A stretch of 64,000 nucleotides of DNA from the NCBI RefSeq assembly GCF_035582795.1, contig NW_027445653.1:186001-250000 (forward strand). Reading direction: 5' to 3'. A program made the position numbers and the translations under genes. The notes beneath the pieces are model-generated. The model was not told the DNA's origin. It worked only from the letters and a program-made list of their open reading frames with translations, and made no database searches. How positions within the stretch are numbered: the stretch's first letter is position 1; the number at the start of each line of letters is the position of its first letter. Shown here one piece after another: positions 10,091-19,305 of the stretch. This stretch comes from Mycteria americana. Its lineage: Eukaryota > Chordata > Aves > Ciconiiformes > Ciconiidae.

Positions 10091-10870
10091 GCAGCGTCCT
10101 CACTCCCAACACCACACGTTTTTCCCCTCCGTCTCCATCTCTGTCTCCCATCTCCCCCTGCTCTCCTCTCTCCCAGGCACCTTTCTCACCCACTCCACCA
10201 CCTCCCAATCCCTCTGCCTGTCTCTCTCTTTGTGTGGCACTTGCTACCTCGGAAGCATTGTCCCAGCCACGTCACCTGCATCTCCTTCTCTTCTCCCTCT
10301 GCTCTCATCCTGACTGCGCCAGCTCCTAATGCACTTTTTCACCTCATAGGCCCACTTATCCTGCCTCCCTTCTGCTGTGAAATCTTCTTCCTGCAAGAGA
10401 AGTGACAACCAGCCCGTGTCCCCTCTCTGCCATCTTACCTGCATCTTCCTGAGCTGGACACCTGCTGGGAACTGTCACCATCAGCCCCGGCTCTCATTAA
10501 AGTCTTCTCCTGGCACAGGCCCAGCTCTGCTGTGCTTGCTGTGTGCCATGCTTCCTGAAGGACAACAGCAACACTCAAAGTTACTCCTGGGCAACGTCCT
10601 GCTGGGAAGAGCTGATTTCAAGGCAGCTTGGCAGCAGACCCTGAGGCCCTGCCAGGGCTGGCCACATCTGGCTCCTTCCAGCAGCATTTTGGAAAGTCCA
10701 TTCCCAGCTGTGAGCACCAGGCCAAGGGCATGGGGCACAAACAGCCCCCACCCCCGAAGGCACTAGCTCCCAACTGGCCTCTGTCCCCAAACTACTCCAA
10801 CTTCCGAACAGGCTCTCCCTCTATCTGCATTTTCTCCAGTTTTGAGAAGAGAATCTGCATACTTCCAGAT
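10090..10870 (+). other. Triplicated block with a conserved ATTAAA, left copy
   Basis: About 780 bp present three times in the window (here, 27,700-28,430 and 39,180-40,020). A C/T-rich stretch leads to TCTCATTAAAGTCTTC (ATTAAA at 10,496-10,501), followed by a GT-containing tail. On the + strand this could be the end of a transcript. Open frames of 100-190 codons exist in all copies but resemble no known family, and the most conserved stretches are not codon-like. I call no gene here. Confidence 0.45.
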
Positions 10871-12660
10871 TCAGGAGTCTGACTAAGACAGTTAGAGGGT
10901 GATTTGGGCTTCAATTCCAGAACAAAAGAATTTCCATTACACAATCTCAGCCACCACCTCCACGATCATCCTGTCAGAGACCCATGAAAACTGCGTTGTA
11001 AAAAATCTAACTGCTAATTAAAATTATCTTCTCCTCCCCAAATACTGTTTCCCTCAAATCCTCAGACTACCACAGTAATAATCATACTATTATTCTGTAG
11101 TTACACCTGAGAACCTCCAAAGTTCCTGTCATTACATAAACACACACCACCCTGCAGGAGGACAGCACAACACAGGGTCAGCCAGTGTGACTGTCAGTGC
11201 CACAAGAGGTCCCTGTGTCCAAAAACACTCTGTAAGTCCCTGATCCAATGAGAGCAAGGGTTTTTTATTTTTTCCTTCCCTAATAAATTGAGGCCATTCT
11301 AGGGGTCTTTAAATATTTTGACCTTAAAATGGCAAGAATTCGAGCACAGGGGATGGGTCTGGTCACTTGGTTTAGTCTTCTCATAAAACCTGAGGCATGT
11401 GTTTTAGCAATTCCTAAACTATTTTGCTCTTTTCTTCACATTCCTCCCCCAAGACAGAAAAAAAAGCCAATGACTAGCAGCATCAGGACTTTTGAAATGC
11501 TCTGCTAATACATGCGCTTTCCAATAAGCGTGCCACGGGCATAGCTGCAGCGAGCTGAAAGCTGCAAGGCACACACCAGCACAGCGCAACGAGGAATGGC
11601 CAGTGCACATCAGCACCCTCGTTTGGACAGACGGCCATGGCTGAAGACAAGTCTGCTCGTTCAGGACGCTGAACCTCCACTGCACCCACACCCAGCCCTG
11701 ACCAAAAGGGGACACAGAGAGACGCAGAGTGACTGGCCAGAATCGGCATTTGGCTCAAGGGGCGTGCAGGGCAACGGGGACCCAGACCAACTGAGAACAG
11801 GTCCCCATGGTCACCTTTTCCTCCTTTTCCCCTTCCAGGTGACTCTGGTCAAGCCCCAGGCACCTGCAGCCATTTGCTGTACACAGCTCCCCTGATGCTG
11901 GATATCTGATACACATTTAAATAAAACAACGCACCCCAGAGATTCTGTTTGTTCACCTTGAGCTGAGGGGAAGCTGCGTGTGTGGGTGAGGAAGATCTGC
12001 TTTCCCCATTTAATTCTTATGCCTCAGCAAAATCACTGCAATGTTCGGACTAGAGGACAGCACTGAAATCAAAAGGGTAAGCAACCAAGAAGGCTCCAGC
12101 TGCACATTTCCACCTGATTCCCTTAAACAAAACAGACCTGGGATCCTGATTGCTCACTTCAGCCTGGAATAGCCCCATTCCTCATCCAAAAGCTCCTGTG
12201 TGCCTGGCTGAGGACAGGCACAATCCATGCAGCGAGCAATCAGAGCTCAACCCTGCACTTTCTGGGGTCAACTTTCCTTGGAAAACTTCTTCCCTGGGTT
12301 GTTTTAAAACCTGTAACTGAAGAAAACATCACTGACGGGCTGACGGGAACTTCCTGGCTGTGGGAAAACCATCCACCCTCTGCATCCCCATTTCCCAAGA
12401 GCCGGCAGCACAGCCTGGCTGGGGGGAACGGCACGAATCACAGCTGGGGGCTGAGAGGGGAGCACAAGCATCTGCCAAGGGAGCTGCGTCCAGCCAGGAG
12501 CACTCCCCACGGGCTTCTCGGACAACAAAGCCCCGGTGCGTGCTCCCACCAGGAGGGAGAAACAACTTCCAACATTTCCCTCATTGCCCAGGGATTCCCA
12601 GGGCCATCAAGAGCTACCTCTCCGTGGCACCGCACAGTTCTGCTACTGATGGTCTGCAGG
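10870..12660. other. Left-arm stretch without a recognised gene
   Basis: 10,870-11,885 is missing from the right arm, but its first part (about 10,870-11,240) is kept in the third copy at 38,920-39,250. 11,885-12,660 is shared with the right arm (26,910-27,690). Short open frames show no domain. Confidence 0.5.
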
Positions 12661-12689
12661 GTCAATTTTCTTATGTTAAATGCCACACA

Positions 12690-12860
12690 CCTCCTTTGTG
12701 TGCAAGGGCGGGCCAGCACATACCATATAAGGCCATATGGCCCCACCCCTCCCACTGTGAGCTCAGACTAGGACATACCATATAAGGCTGTATGGCCACA
12801 CCCCCCCACTGTGAGCTCGAGGCAGGACACACCTATAAGGCCACACTCGCCCACCCCAGC
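12690..12860 (+). promoter_or_regulatory. Tandem CArG/TATA promoter modules of RIMBP3-like gene 2
   Basis: Three units of 53-55 bp. Two carry the perfect CArG box CCATATAAGG at 12,723-12,732 and 12,778-12,787; the third has CCTATAAGG (TATAA at 12,834). Each is followed by GGCCA or GGCTG and a CCCCACCCC/CACCCCCC box. The arrangement matches the modules upstream of RIMBP3-like copy 1. The last TATA lies about 150 bp before the start codon at 12,987. Confidence 0.62.
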
Positions 12861-12986
12861 CATCTCTGCTTCTGCACAGTGAAGGGAGGTAGCGGCTGCA
12901 GCAGGGTCAGGGGTCTGTCACCCCTCACAGACCCAGGCAACGCAGCCGTTGGTGACCTTTGGCAGCAGCATTTGCTGGCCGACGCC

Positions 12987-14084
12987 ATGACACGGGGTGT
13001 TGCAGGCCAGGGGCCTGTGCCATGCAGCCACCCCTCGCCCCGTCGGCGCCCAGCACAAGGCCCCGGCAGCCTTGCACAGAAGGAGAAGCAAAGGAGAGAG
13101 TTGGAAGCACTACGGGCTGAGCTGGAGGAAGAGCAGCTCCGCACCCAAGAGCTGCACCGCTGCTTTGCTGCCAAAACCCGGGAGCTGAAGGCGGCTTTGG
13201 AGAGGGAGCAGCAGCTCCTGGCAGACCGGCTGCAATCCCAGTGGGAGCAGCAACATGCTCTGGAGGTGCGGCGGCTGCAGGAGCTGAACCAGCGGCAGCG
13301 GGAGGCAGAGACCTGCCAGCTGCTGCGCTGGAAGGAGGCCGAGCTCCGCGAGGGACAGGAGCTGCTGCGGCGGGAGTGCACCGCTGCTGTTCGCCAGGCA
13401 AGGGAACTGCAGCAGCAGCTGGCCGAGGAGATGGTGAGGCCCACCAGGAGCGGCAGGGAGGCCCAAAGCAAGCTCCAGGATGTCCTCAGCAGGCTACCCT
13501 GGGAGACAGATGGCTACCAGCCTGCCTGCATCCGCCACCTCCAGAACCAGCTGCAGCTGGAGAGGAGACTCTTCACCAAATACATCCTGCAGGTGTTCAA
13601 GGGCGAGCTGCCTGCCTCCCCAGGCATGGCCCAGCCCAAAGGGCTTTCTGAGCTCCAGGGTCACCAGGAGATGCAGAGCTCCTGCTCCTCAGGCAGAAAG
13701 GGCCCCCAGCCCCTGGTGGCACTACAGGAAAGACTGCCGGACAGCCACAGCACAGGGCAGCAAACAACATGCAAGGCTGTGGCAGGTGCTCAGCTCCAGA
13801 TGCCAGAGAGGGAAGTCGTGGTGCTGCTCGGCAGCAAACGCAGCCAGCTCCTGGAGCAGAACACCCGCCTGAAGCGTGTTCTGCAAGCCCTGGAGAGGCA
13901 ACAGAGTGCCCTTGAGAGGGAAAGCCACCTCTTGGAACAGGCAGGCTCCCCAGAAGCATGCAAGGAGGCAGAGAGGCTGCAGCAGAAAATTACTAAACTA
14001 GCTGCCCTGGCCTCGCAGCTGGGAGAAAGATCCAGGCAACTGCAGGAGACCATCAACTGCCTGATCAGCACTCATATTGATTAA
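12987..14084 (+). CDS. RIMBP3-like gene 2: 365-residue coiled-coil protein, no SH3
   Basis: One uninterrupted exon from the ATG at 12,987, the position matching the other copies (MTRGVAGQGPVPCS here versus MSRDGAGRGPVARS), to a TAA at 14,082. An in-frame ATG at 12,792 lies inside the promoter repeats and is not favoured. Residues about 30-150 form a long coiled coil (LEALRAELEEEQLRTQEL, LQELNQRQREAE). A second helix-rich part spans about 165-215 (QLQLERRLFTKYILQVFK), and a third coil about 285-360 (SQLLEQNTRLKRVLQALERQ). It ends at CLISTHID, just where the longer copies continue towards the SH3 domain; the following 3' flank is homologous to that after copy 1, so the SH3-coding part was deleted. 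No frame break is visible. It is absent from the right arm. It could be an expressed dimerising coil protein. Confidence 0.68.
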   Translation: MTRGVAGQGPVPCSHPSPRRRPAQGPGSLAQKEKQRRELEALRAELEEEQLRTQELHRCFAAKTRELKAALEREQQLLADRLQSQWEQQHALEVRRLQELNQRQREAETCQLLRWKEAELREGQELLRRECTAAVRQARELQQQLAEEMVRPTRSGREAQSKLQDVLSRLPWETDGYQPACIRHLQNQLQLERRLFTKYILQVFKGELPASPGMAQPKGLSELQGHQEMQSSCSSGRKGPQPLVALQERLPDSHSTGQQTTCKAVAGAQLQMPEREVVVLLGSKRSQLLEQNTRLKRVLQALERQQSALERESHLLEQAGSPEACKEAERLQQKITKLAALASQLGERSRQLQETINCLISTHID

Positions 14085-14213
14085 ATATTTTCGTTATGAT
14101 CTCTCTGCATGATCTTACTCTCTATCCTGTGTGTATGTGAACTGAAAGGACTGTGTGCCTGCTGCTGGGGGACAAGGTGCCACCATCCCCCCCATTAGCA
14201 ATGGCGGACTCAC

Positions 14214-14556
14214 AGTTGAGGGTGGCAGCCCTCTTGCAGGGCCGGGTGCTGGCAGCGGCGGGCAAGAGGGGTGCAGAAGTGGCACAAGGCGGCCTTGCTG
14301 TCGCACACCTCGTGGAGGTAGTGGCAGGTCTGGCCCAGTCTCAGCAGGTCAGGCAGCGTCAGCAAGGAGATGATGTGCAGTAGCTGTGGGGAGAGAGGGG
14401 GAGAGCATCAGCCCTGGGACCTCCCCTGCTTTCAGGGCAAGACCCCAGCCCCACCATCGCCCCCTACTCAACCCACCATCTCAGGGAGGAGACACTGCAT
14501 GGTGGCCATGTCCTGCCCCTCCTCACCACCCTGCAGGCTGCTGCAGGGCCCTTGGG
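14214..14556 (-). CDS. F-box gene, two internal exons (partial)
   Basis: On the minus strand, exon 14,477-14,556 (80 nt; acceptor CCCTCCCTGCAG, donor GTGGGT) joins exon 14,214-14,383 (170 nt; acceptor CTCTCTCCCCACAG, donor GTGAGT) in one frame. Across the join the protein reads LPEM then LLHIISLLTLPDLLRLGQTC and HYLHEVCDS, an F-box consensus. F-box proteins link substrates to the SKP1-cullin ubiquitin ligase. A following Cys/His-rich stretch (CHFCTPLARRCQHPA) closes the exon. Downstream exons are not found: within about 50 bp of the donor the sequence becomes the 3' flank of RIMBP3-like gene 2, which converges on it. I read this as a truncated gene end, perhaps a pseudogene, with its upstream part near 14,560-15,350. 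Confidence 0.6.
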
Positions 14557-15020
14557 CTGCAGGGAGGGGATGTGGGGAGGTGATGGCGGGCAGCTCCATG
14601 GCATGCAATACCCCCCACCCATTCTCATCCATCCCACCGCCATCCCGCTGCCCTCACCATCCCGTCCTCATCACTGCCAGTTAGAGGCTAGCAGCAATGG
14701 CGGCGACAACCCCTGTGGCCCATGGCTGCCGTCTAGTGGCATGGCCACAGGATACACTCTGTGGGAGCCGGCAGCTCCCATACAGATGGGGGGTTCAGGA
14801 ACATGGGGGTGGCTGGTGGGGGGGGGGAGAGGAAAGAGAGGGGGGAGGGGTGGAAGGCGGGAAGAGGGTCCCCGGGCCTGGGCCGGGGGCTGCTCAGCCT
14901 CGGGGCAGGCCCCACATGTGCCATGTTGAAGCTCAACCTGGATACCCGCAGAACCTGCTGCCTTCTCCCATCGGTCTTTGCCGGCATAGGTCGGGAGGGC
15001 TGTCAGTCTCCTCCCCTGAG
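14557..15020 (-). other. Likely 5' region of the F-box gene
   Basis: A GC-rich stretch between the CCAAT array and the first recognised F-box exon. An ATG at 14,924 opens MAHVGPAPRLSSPRPRPG, followed by Pro/Ser-rich sequence for 63 codons. The right arm keeps the same start (25,386) and first 17 codons. No convincing donor was identified, so this may be a 5' untranslated leader, with translation starting at the strong GCCACCATG inside the 80-nt exon. Confidence 0.35.
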
Positions 15021-15035
15021 GTGATGCTGCCTCTG

Positions 15036-15350
15036 ATTGGCCCCAGGTGGTCAGGCTGCTGTGCTGCTGTGCCCGCCCTGCACCTGAGGGGCTGGCCTTT
15101 GATTGGCCGCCTGGGTTGTGACTCTTCCCTGGTTTGGCCACACCATCCCCTGAGGTGATGCTGTATCTGATTGGCCCCCAGGTGGTCATGCTGCCCTGGA
15201 ATGTGCCCGCCCTTCACCTGACATGTGACCTCTGATTGGCCATATGGGCTGCCACTCTGCCCTGGTTTGGGGCCCACCCTTCCCTGAGGTGATACTCTCT
15301 CTTATTGGCAGCCTGAGGGGTCACTCAGCATGGGGTCACTCTCTTATTGG
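15036..15350 (-). promoter_or_regulatory. Tandem CCAAT-box (NF-Y) promoter repeats, left arm
   Basis: Six ATTGG motifs (CCAAT on the minus strand) occur at 15,036, 15,102, 15,170, 15,235, 15,304 and 15,346. The first four are spaced 65-68 bp within repeats that also carry CACCTCAGG and GGGCGGG (Sp1-like). CCAATCAG is an optimal NF-Y context. They lie directly upstream, on the minus strand, of the F-box gene region. The right arm has four CCAAT copies. Confidence 0.6.
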
Positions 15351-15359
15351 CTGCCTCTC

Positions 15360-17386
15360 GGTCTGCAGTGTGGGGGTTCAGAGCAGTTGCAAGTTCTGGT
15401 CTATGTATCTCCCAGTGTGGATGGGCTGGGGGGAGCCCTGGAGACCTCACTGCCCACGGGCCCCGCCATGGCCCAGTTCACCAGTCCTGGGCCCAAGTGC
15501 TCAGCCCCAGGGACAACCCCACAGCCAGGGTCAGAGCGGTTCCTGCTGCTGCCCCGAGGGTCGCCAGCCCCCAGTCAGCCCTGAGCCAGAGAGCAGGTAT
15601 CTGAGCTGGGATGAGATGGAAGAGGCTGGAAAACCGTTCATCGAGAGGAGGCGATGGAAGAAGGTACAGTGTGTGTGGCACCTGGGATTAACTGACACCC
15701 TCAGTTTCGTATCTGGATCGGTGCTGTACTTGCAGAGGGACTAAGCCCCAGTTCAGACCAGAAATTGTTGTTACTGGGTATTTTTCATCCCTACACAATT
15801 CTGCATCACTATGGAATTTACCAGCCATGGACTCTGGGCCCGTCCTGTAGTGAGGTCACAGCAGGTATTCAGATAAAAAAGGTGCTTTTCCAAAATGCTA
15901 CAGAAGGCAACAGCTGGCTGTAGGCAGGTGGGAATACACAGAAATGGGCAGTGTCCCTCAGCATGAGGAACAGTGATGTGGGTACAGCTGTAGCATGACA
16001 GTTCTCATGGCCTTGAGCAGCACAGCAGGAATTTTCAGGCAGCATGGCCAGCTGCCAGGGCTGTGTGAACAGCTCCTGCCAAGCATGGGGATGGGCAGGG
16101 GAGAGGACAGTGCTGTTGCTGTTGGTGTGTAGCAGGATACAGTCGGTGGAAGCTGCACTCAGGACATGTAATGAGGAGCTGTTGTCTTGATACTCCCAGA
16201 AGGTGACGATTCCAGGGAGAGAAGTCGTGGGGCGACAGACTGCAGCTCACAGCATGCCATGGGGATGGCCAAGCGCTGCTCAAGCTGCTCACTGGAAGAG
16301 CGAAAGGCTGCAGGAGGAGTTGTGCTGTGCTCCATCTGCAGCCAGAAATCTGCAGCGCAATATAGTGAGATTAATGCAAGGGCCAGGACTGGAGGGCAGG
16401 AATCGCTCTTCTCAGGAGTGTCTTCTGCTCGAACAAAACCCAGGCCTCTTCTCCCCGCTCCTTGGAGGCCTCTCTTCCCCTCGAATTGCTGAGAGATGAC
16501 CTGCGCTGTGGAGGCTTCCAGCTGAGGAAGCTGTGAAATGTATATCCTTAGGGAGCTGCGCGCATGCGCCATGTGGCTGACTTGGGCTTGGAGCCCTCCT
16601 TGCGGTCCGCGGGCTTTTGCTTGTGTAAGGTGGGGCATGAGATGGGCGAGGGACTTTCTCCTCCCTTTGGCAGCAGCAGGAAGGGCTGTTACTCCTGTCA
16701 GGGTTAGGTTGTTACCCCTCTTTTTAGGGTCCAACCCCCTCCTTGTAGGGTCCAAAGCCTCATTTTTATGCCCAAAAGACTCATTTTTAGTCAGGCTGGA
16801 CTTCCCTTAAAAGCGATCCCCTTACAATGGTGGGGCACTTTGTGACCCGTGGGTCTCTCCGGCAGTGGCAACTGATTGAGTTGCTGTGTGTGAACAAGCT
16901 CCTGTCCGTCTGCCAGCCACAAGCAGGGCTGCTCCGTGCGTTCTCTAAATGCAAAGTGCATTGATGGCCCTGAAATGGATTGCCTTTTACTCGGCAAGTA
17001 AAAGGGGGGCAGGGGCTTGGCACAAGCACCGCTCTGGGAGACACAGCCCGTTCCCATCTGCTCTGGACACAGGGGGAATCTTAGCCAGTCAGCACAAACA
17101 GGTTGGGTCCAGGCCTTCCCTTTACAGCCTCAGTGTGGTTTGAAGTGTTTTTGAAAACAGAGAGATGTGAAACAAGGAAATAGTCATGTGACCTGTTTCT
17201 TCTAATGAACACATTTACTCTCTCTCGGGCATTTTTAATAGCTACAAGATAAGAGAAAGCGCAAATGAGTGGGACCATCCTTTTCTGCTCCAGTATTCAT
17301 GTCTGAATCATTGAAGAATCAGAGTTACCGCAGTCCAACAAAACCCTTGGTTGGTGAGGTTCGATCCCTCCTCTGTCCTCTCCAGG
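15360..17386. other. Palindrome spacer, left part, no clear gene
   Basis: 15,765-15,925 is a diverged copy of arm sequence (1,440-1,590 inverted, 36,825-36,965 direct). 16,715-16,800 has AGGGTCCAA/CTCATTTTTAG repeats like those at 24,825-24,940 near the other end of the spacer. Open frames at 15,330-15,750 and 16,160-16,810 show no recognisable domain. Confidence 0.45.
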
Positions 17387-17977
17387 TGTCGTGGTTGAAC
17401 CCCAGCCAGCAACTAAGCCCCACACAGCCACTCACTCACTCCCCCCCAGGGGGATGGGGGAGAGAATCAGCATGGTAAAAGTGAGAAAACTCGTGTGTTG
17501 AGCTAAAGGCAGTTTAATGGGTAAAGCCAAAGCTGTGCACGCAAGCAAAACAAAACATTCATTCACTACTTCCCGTGGGCAGGCAGGTGTGCAGCCATCC
17601 CCAGGAAAGCAGGGCTTCATCACGCATAATGGTTACCTGGGAAGGCAAATGCCATCACTCCAAACATACCCCCTTTTCTTTCTTCTTTCCCCAGCTTTTA
17701 TTGCTAAGTGTGATGTCATATGGTATGGGATATCCCTTTGGTCAGTTGGGGTCAGCTGTCCCAGCTGTGTCCCCTGCCAGCTTCTTGTGCACCCCCAGCC
17801 TACTCGCTGGTGAGGCGGTGTGAGAAGCAGAAAAGGCCTTGACGCTGTGCAAGCACTGCTCAGCAAGAACGAAAACATCCCTGTGTTATAAACACTGTTT
17901 CCAGCACAAATCCAAAACACAGCCCCATGCTAGCTACTGTGAAGAAAACGAACTCTATCCCAGCCAGAACCAGCACA
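17387..17977 (-). mobile_element. Solo LTR of an avian endogenous retrovirus with 5-bp target-site duplication
   Basis: A 591-bp LTR in minus orientation with TG...CA ends, flanked by the direct repeat CCAGG (17,382-17,386 and 17,978-17,982). It belongs to the same common avian LTR group as 110-564 and 53,184-53,781. No internal retroviral sequence remains: a solo LTR left by recombination between two LTRs. The intact duplication suggests a moderate age. Confidence 0.85.
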
Positions 17978-17982
17978 CCAGG

Positions 17983-18539
17983 TGCCCCTTCCCTGACGTT
18001 GGGGAGCACTGCAGGTCCGCCTGACTACAGCAGCCAGTCACACACAGGCGGTACAGGCAGGGCAACAGGTTTCTTGTCCTGCTGCAGGCTGCACGGAGCA
18101 GGTACAGGGCTGCTGGACTGGGACCCCCAGTTGTCCCTGGCTCATTTTCAGCTGCACCTTCTGTCCCTCTTTTCCCCTTTTGTCCTGATACTCTACGATC
18201 CGATCTTTTGTCTGGTACAGTTTCCCTTTATGGTCTCACCAATTTCACCCCAGGACAACCAGTATTCTCCTTTCATGGTTTGCCATCTCCAACAGTTTCT
18301 CACTTTCTAAAGCGGCAAGTTGTACTTCAAGCCAGGGCTGATGAAGCCAAAAAGGAATGAGAGCTTCCATAAGCAATGAGATGGCAGACACCATCAAAAA
18401 ATGCCTATCCTCTCCACTGCCCACCTTAGAAATCTCGAGAAATGTCTGAATGCACAACCAAAGAGCAGCTTAGAAGCTGTTCAAATCAGGCGGGCTTGGT
18501 TGGGATCCCAGTGAGATCCCTGTGTTTAGAGAAGACTTT
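17983..18539. other. Spacer sequence, nothing recognised
   Basis: About 550 bp following the solo LTR. No repeat family, domain or promoter element was recognised. Confidence 0.4.
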
Positions 18540-18665
18540 TCTGAATTACTCCTCCAGTTCTCTGTCTCTTGGGCTGTAGGTGAGGGCATTGATTAAGGAT
18601 GTTAAGGCAGTGCAGAAAAGAGAGAATATTTCTTTTGGGTTTCCTATTCTGACAGCATCTGCTAA
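18540..18665 (-). pseudogene. Possible olfactory-receptor-like GPCR C-terminal remnant
   Basis: Read on the minus strand, IFSLFCTALTSLINALTYSP and then RDRELEE, followed by a stop, resembles the olfactory receptor end (VFYT...P.LNPLIYSLRNKEVK). The NPxxY motif is degraded to NALTY. No upstream receptor domains are evident; the preceding kilobase is unrelated or too diverged. The match is short, so the call is tentative. Confidence 0.33.
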
Positions 18666-19108
18666 GCGATACCCACTATAAGAGTCCCATGCACAACTGT
18701 ATCCCCAAAGAGGGATCGGAGGAGAGGACCAGGCGTAAACATCTTTTGCTTTCTGGAACTGAAAGAGATTTTCAGAGTGGGGGAAAGGACATAACGGTGA
18801 GATGCCAGAAACTGTAGAGATGTGAAGAGAGCGCTACATGGAGGGGGAGAAGCAGGGGTCTCCCAGGGAGGTCCTGGGGCCATGCTGGGGCATGTGAACA
18901 CAGGGCTCTGGGATGAGGCAGAGGGTACAGGAGGGTCCTGAGGGGACATAAGGGCAGATGGGGGCCTGGGGGCACCCCAAGAGGACCCATGGGCCAATGG
19001 TGAGCTGGCTCCCTACCCCCTGCAGTGGACGGCCTGCCCCTCCCAGCCCGGGCGGCGGGTCACAGTGGGGCCCTTTGTGACACCCCTCTGTGACACCCCA
19101 TGGCACCA

Positions 19109-19114
19109 TATATA
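19109..19114 (+). promoter_or_regulatory. TATA box of the MROH-like gene
   Basis: TATATA in the context ACCATATATAGCC, about 195 bp before the first ATG of the MROH-like gene. GTGACACCCC-type short repeats precede it. No ATG occurs between it and the start codon. Confidence 0.6.
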
Positions 19115-19305
19115 GCCAGCGTGGCTGCAGCCCTGCAGTGTCTGACAAGACAGCGACGGGACAGGGCAGGAGCGCGGAGCTGGCGAGGAGAGTCCTAGCA
19201 CAGCCCACGTCTTGCCCTGCTGCCTCTGGCAGCCCCACGGTGCCGAGGCGTTTCCCTTAAGCTGCCCCCCCCCCTTCCCCCCCCCACTTTCCTACAACTC
19301 ACAAG

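Larger units (their letters stand above)
1..15360. repeat. Left arm of a giant inverted repeat (palindrome)
   Basis: The arm matches the reverse complement of 25,060-38,382. Base 1 pairs with 38,382, the LTR start at 110 pairs with 38,273, and the RIMBP3-like start codon at 2,359 pairs with 36,025, so the two coordinates sum to 38,383-38,384 over the outer 2.4 kb. In short stretches compared by eye about one base in 50-100 differs. The left arm begins outside the window, so its outer boundary is not visible. It contains two segments absent from the right arm: 10,870-11,885 and 12,664-14,400. The inner CCAAT-repeat end is more diverged than the outer part. Confidence 0.93.

Noticed and set aside
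10377-10766. 129-codon frame (and 150-190-codon equivalents in the other two copies) in the ATTAAA block
   Set aside because: The conserved peptide could mark a gene, but the frame crosses the poly(A)-like motif, lacks a shared start codon among copies and shows no domain. Kept only as a non-coding block.
16203-16499. 98-codon frame containing WKSERLQEELCC and LLEQN, briefly reminiscent of the RIMBP3-like coil
   Set aside because: The resemblance is limited to a few residues, with no continuous alignment and no promoter modules.
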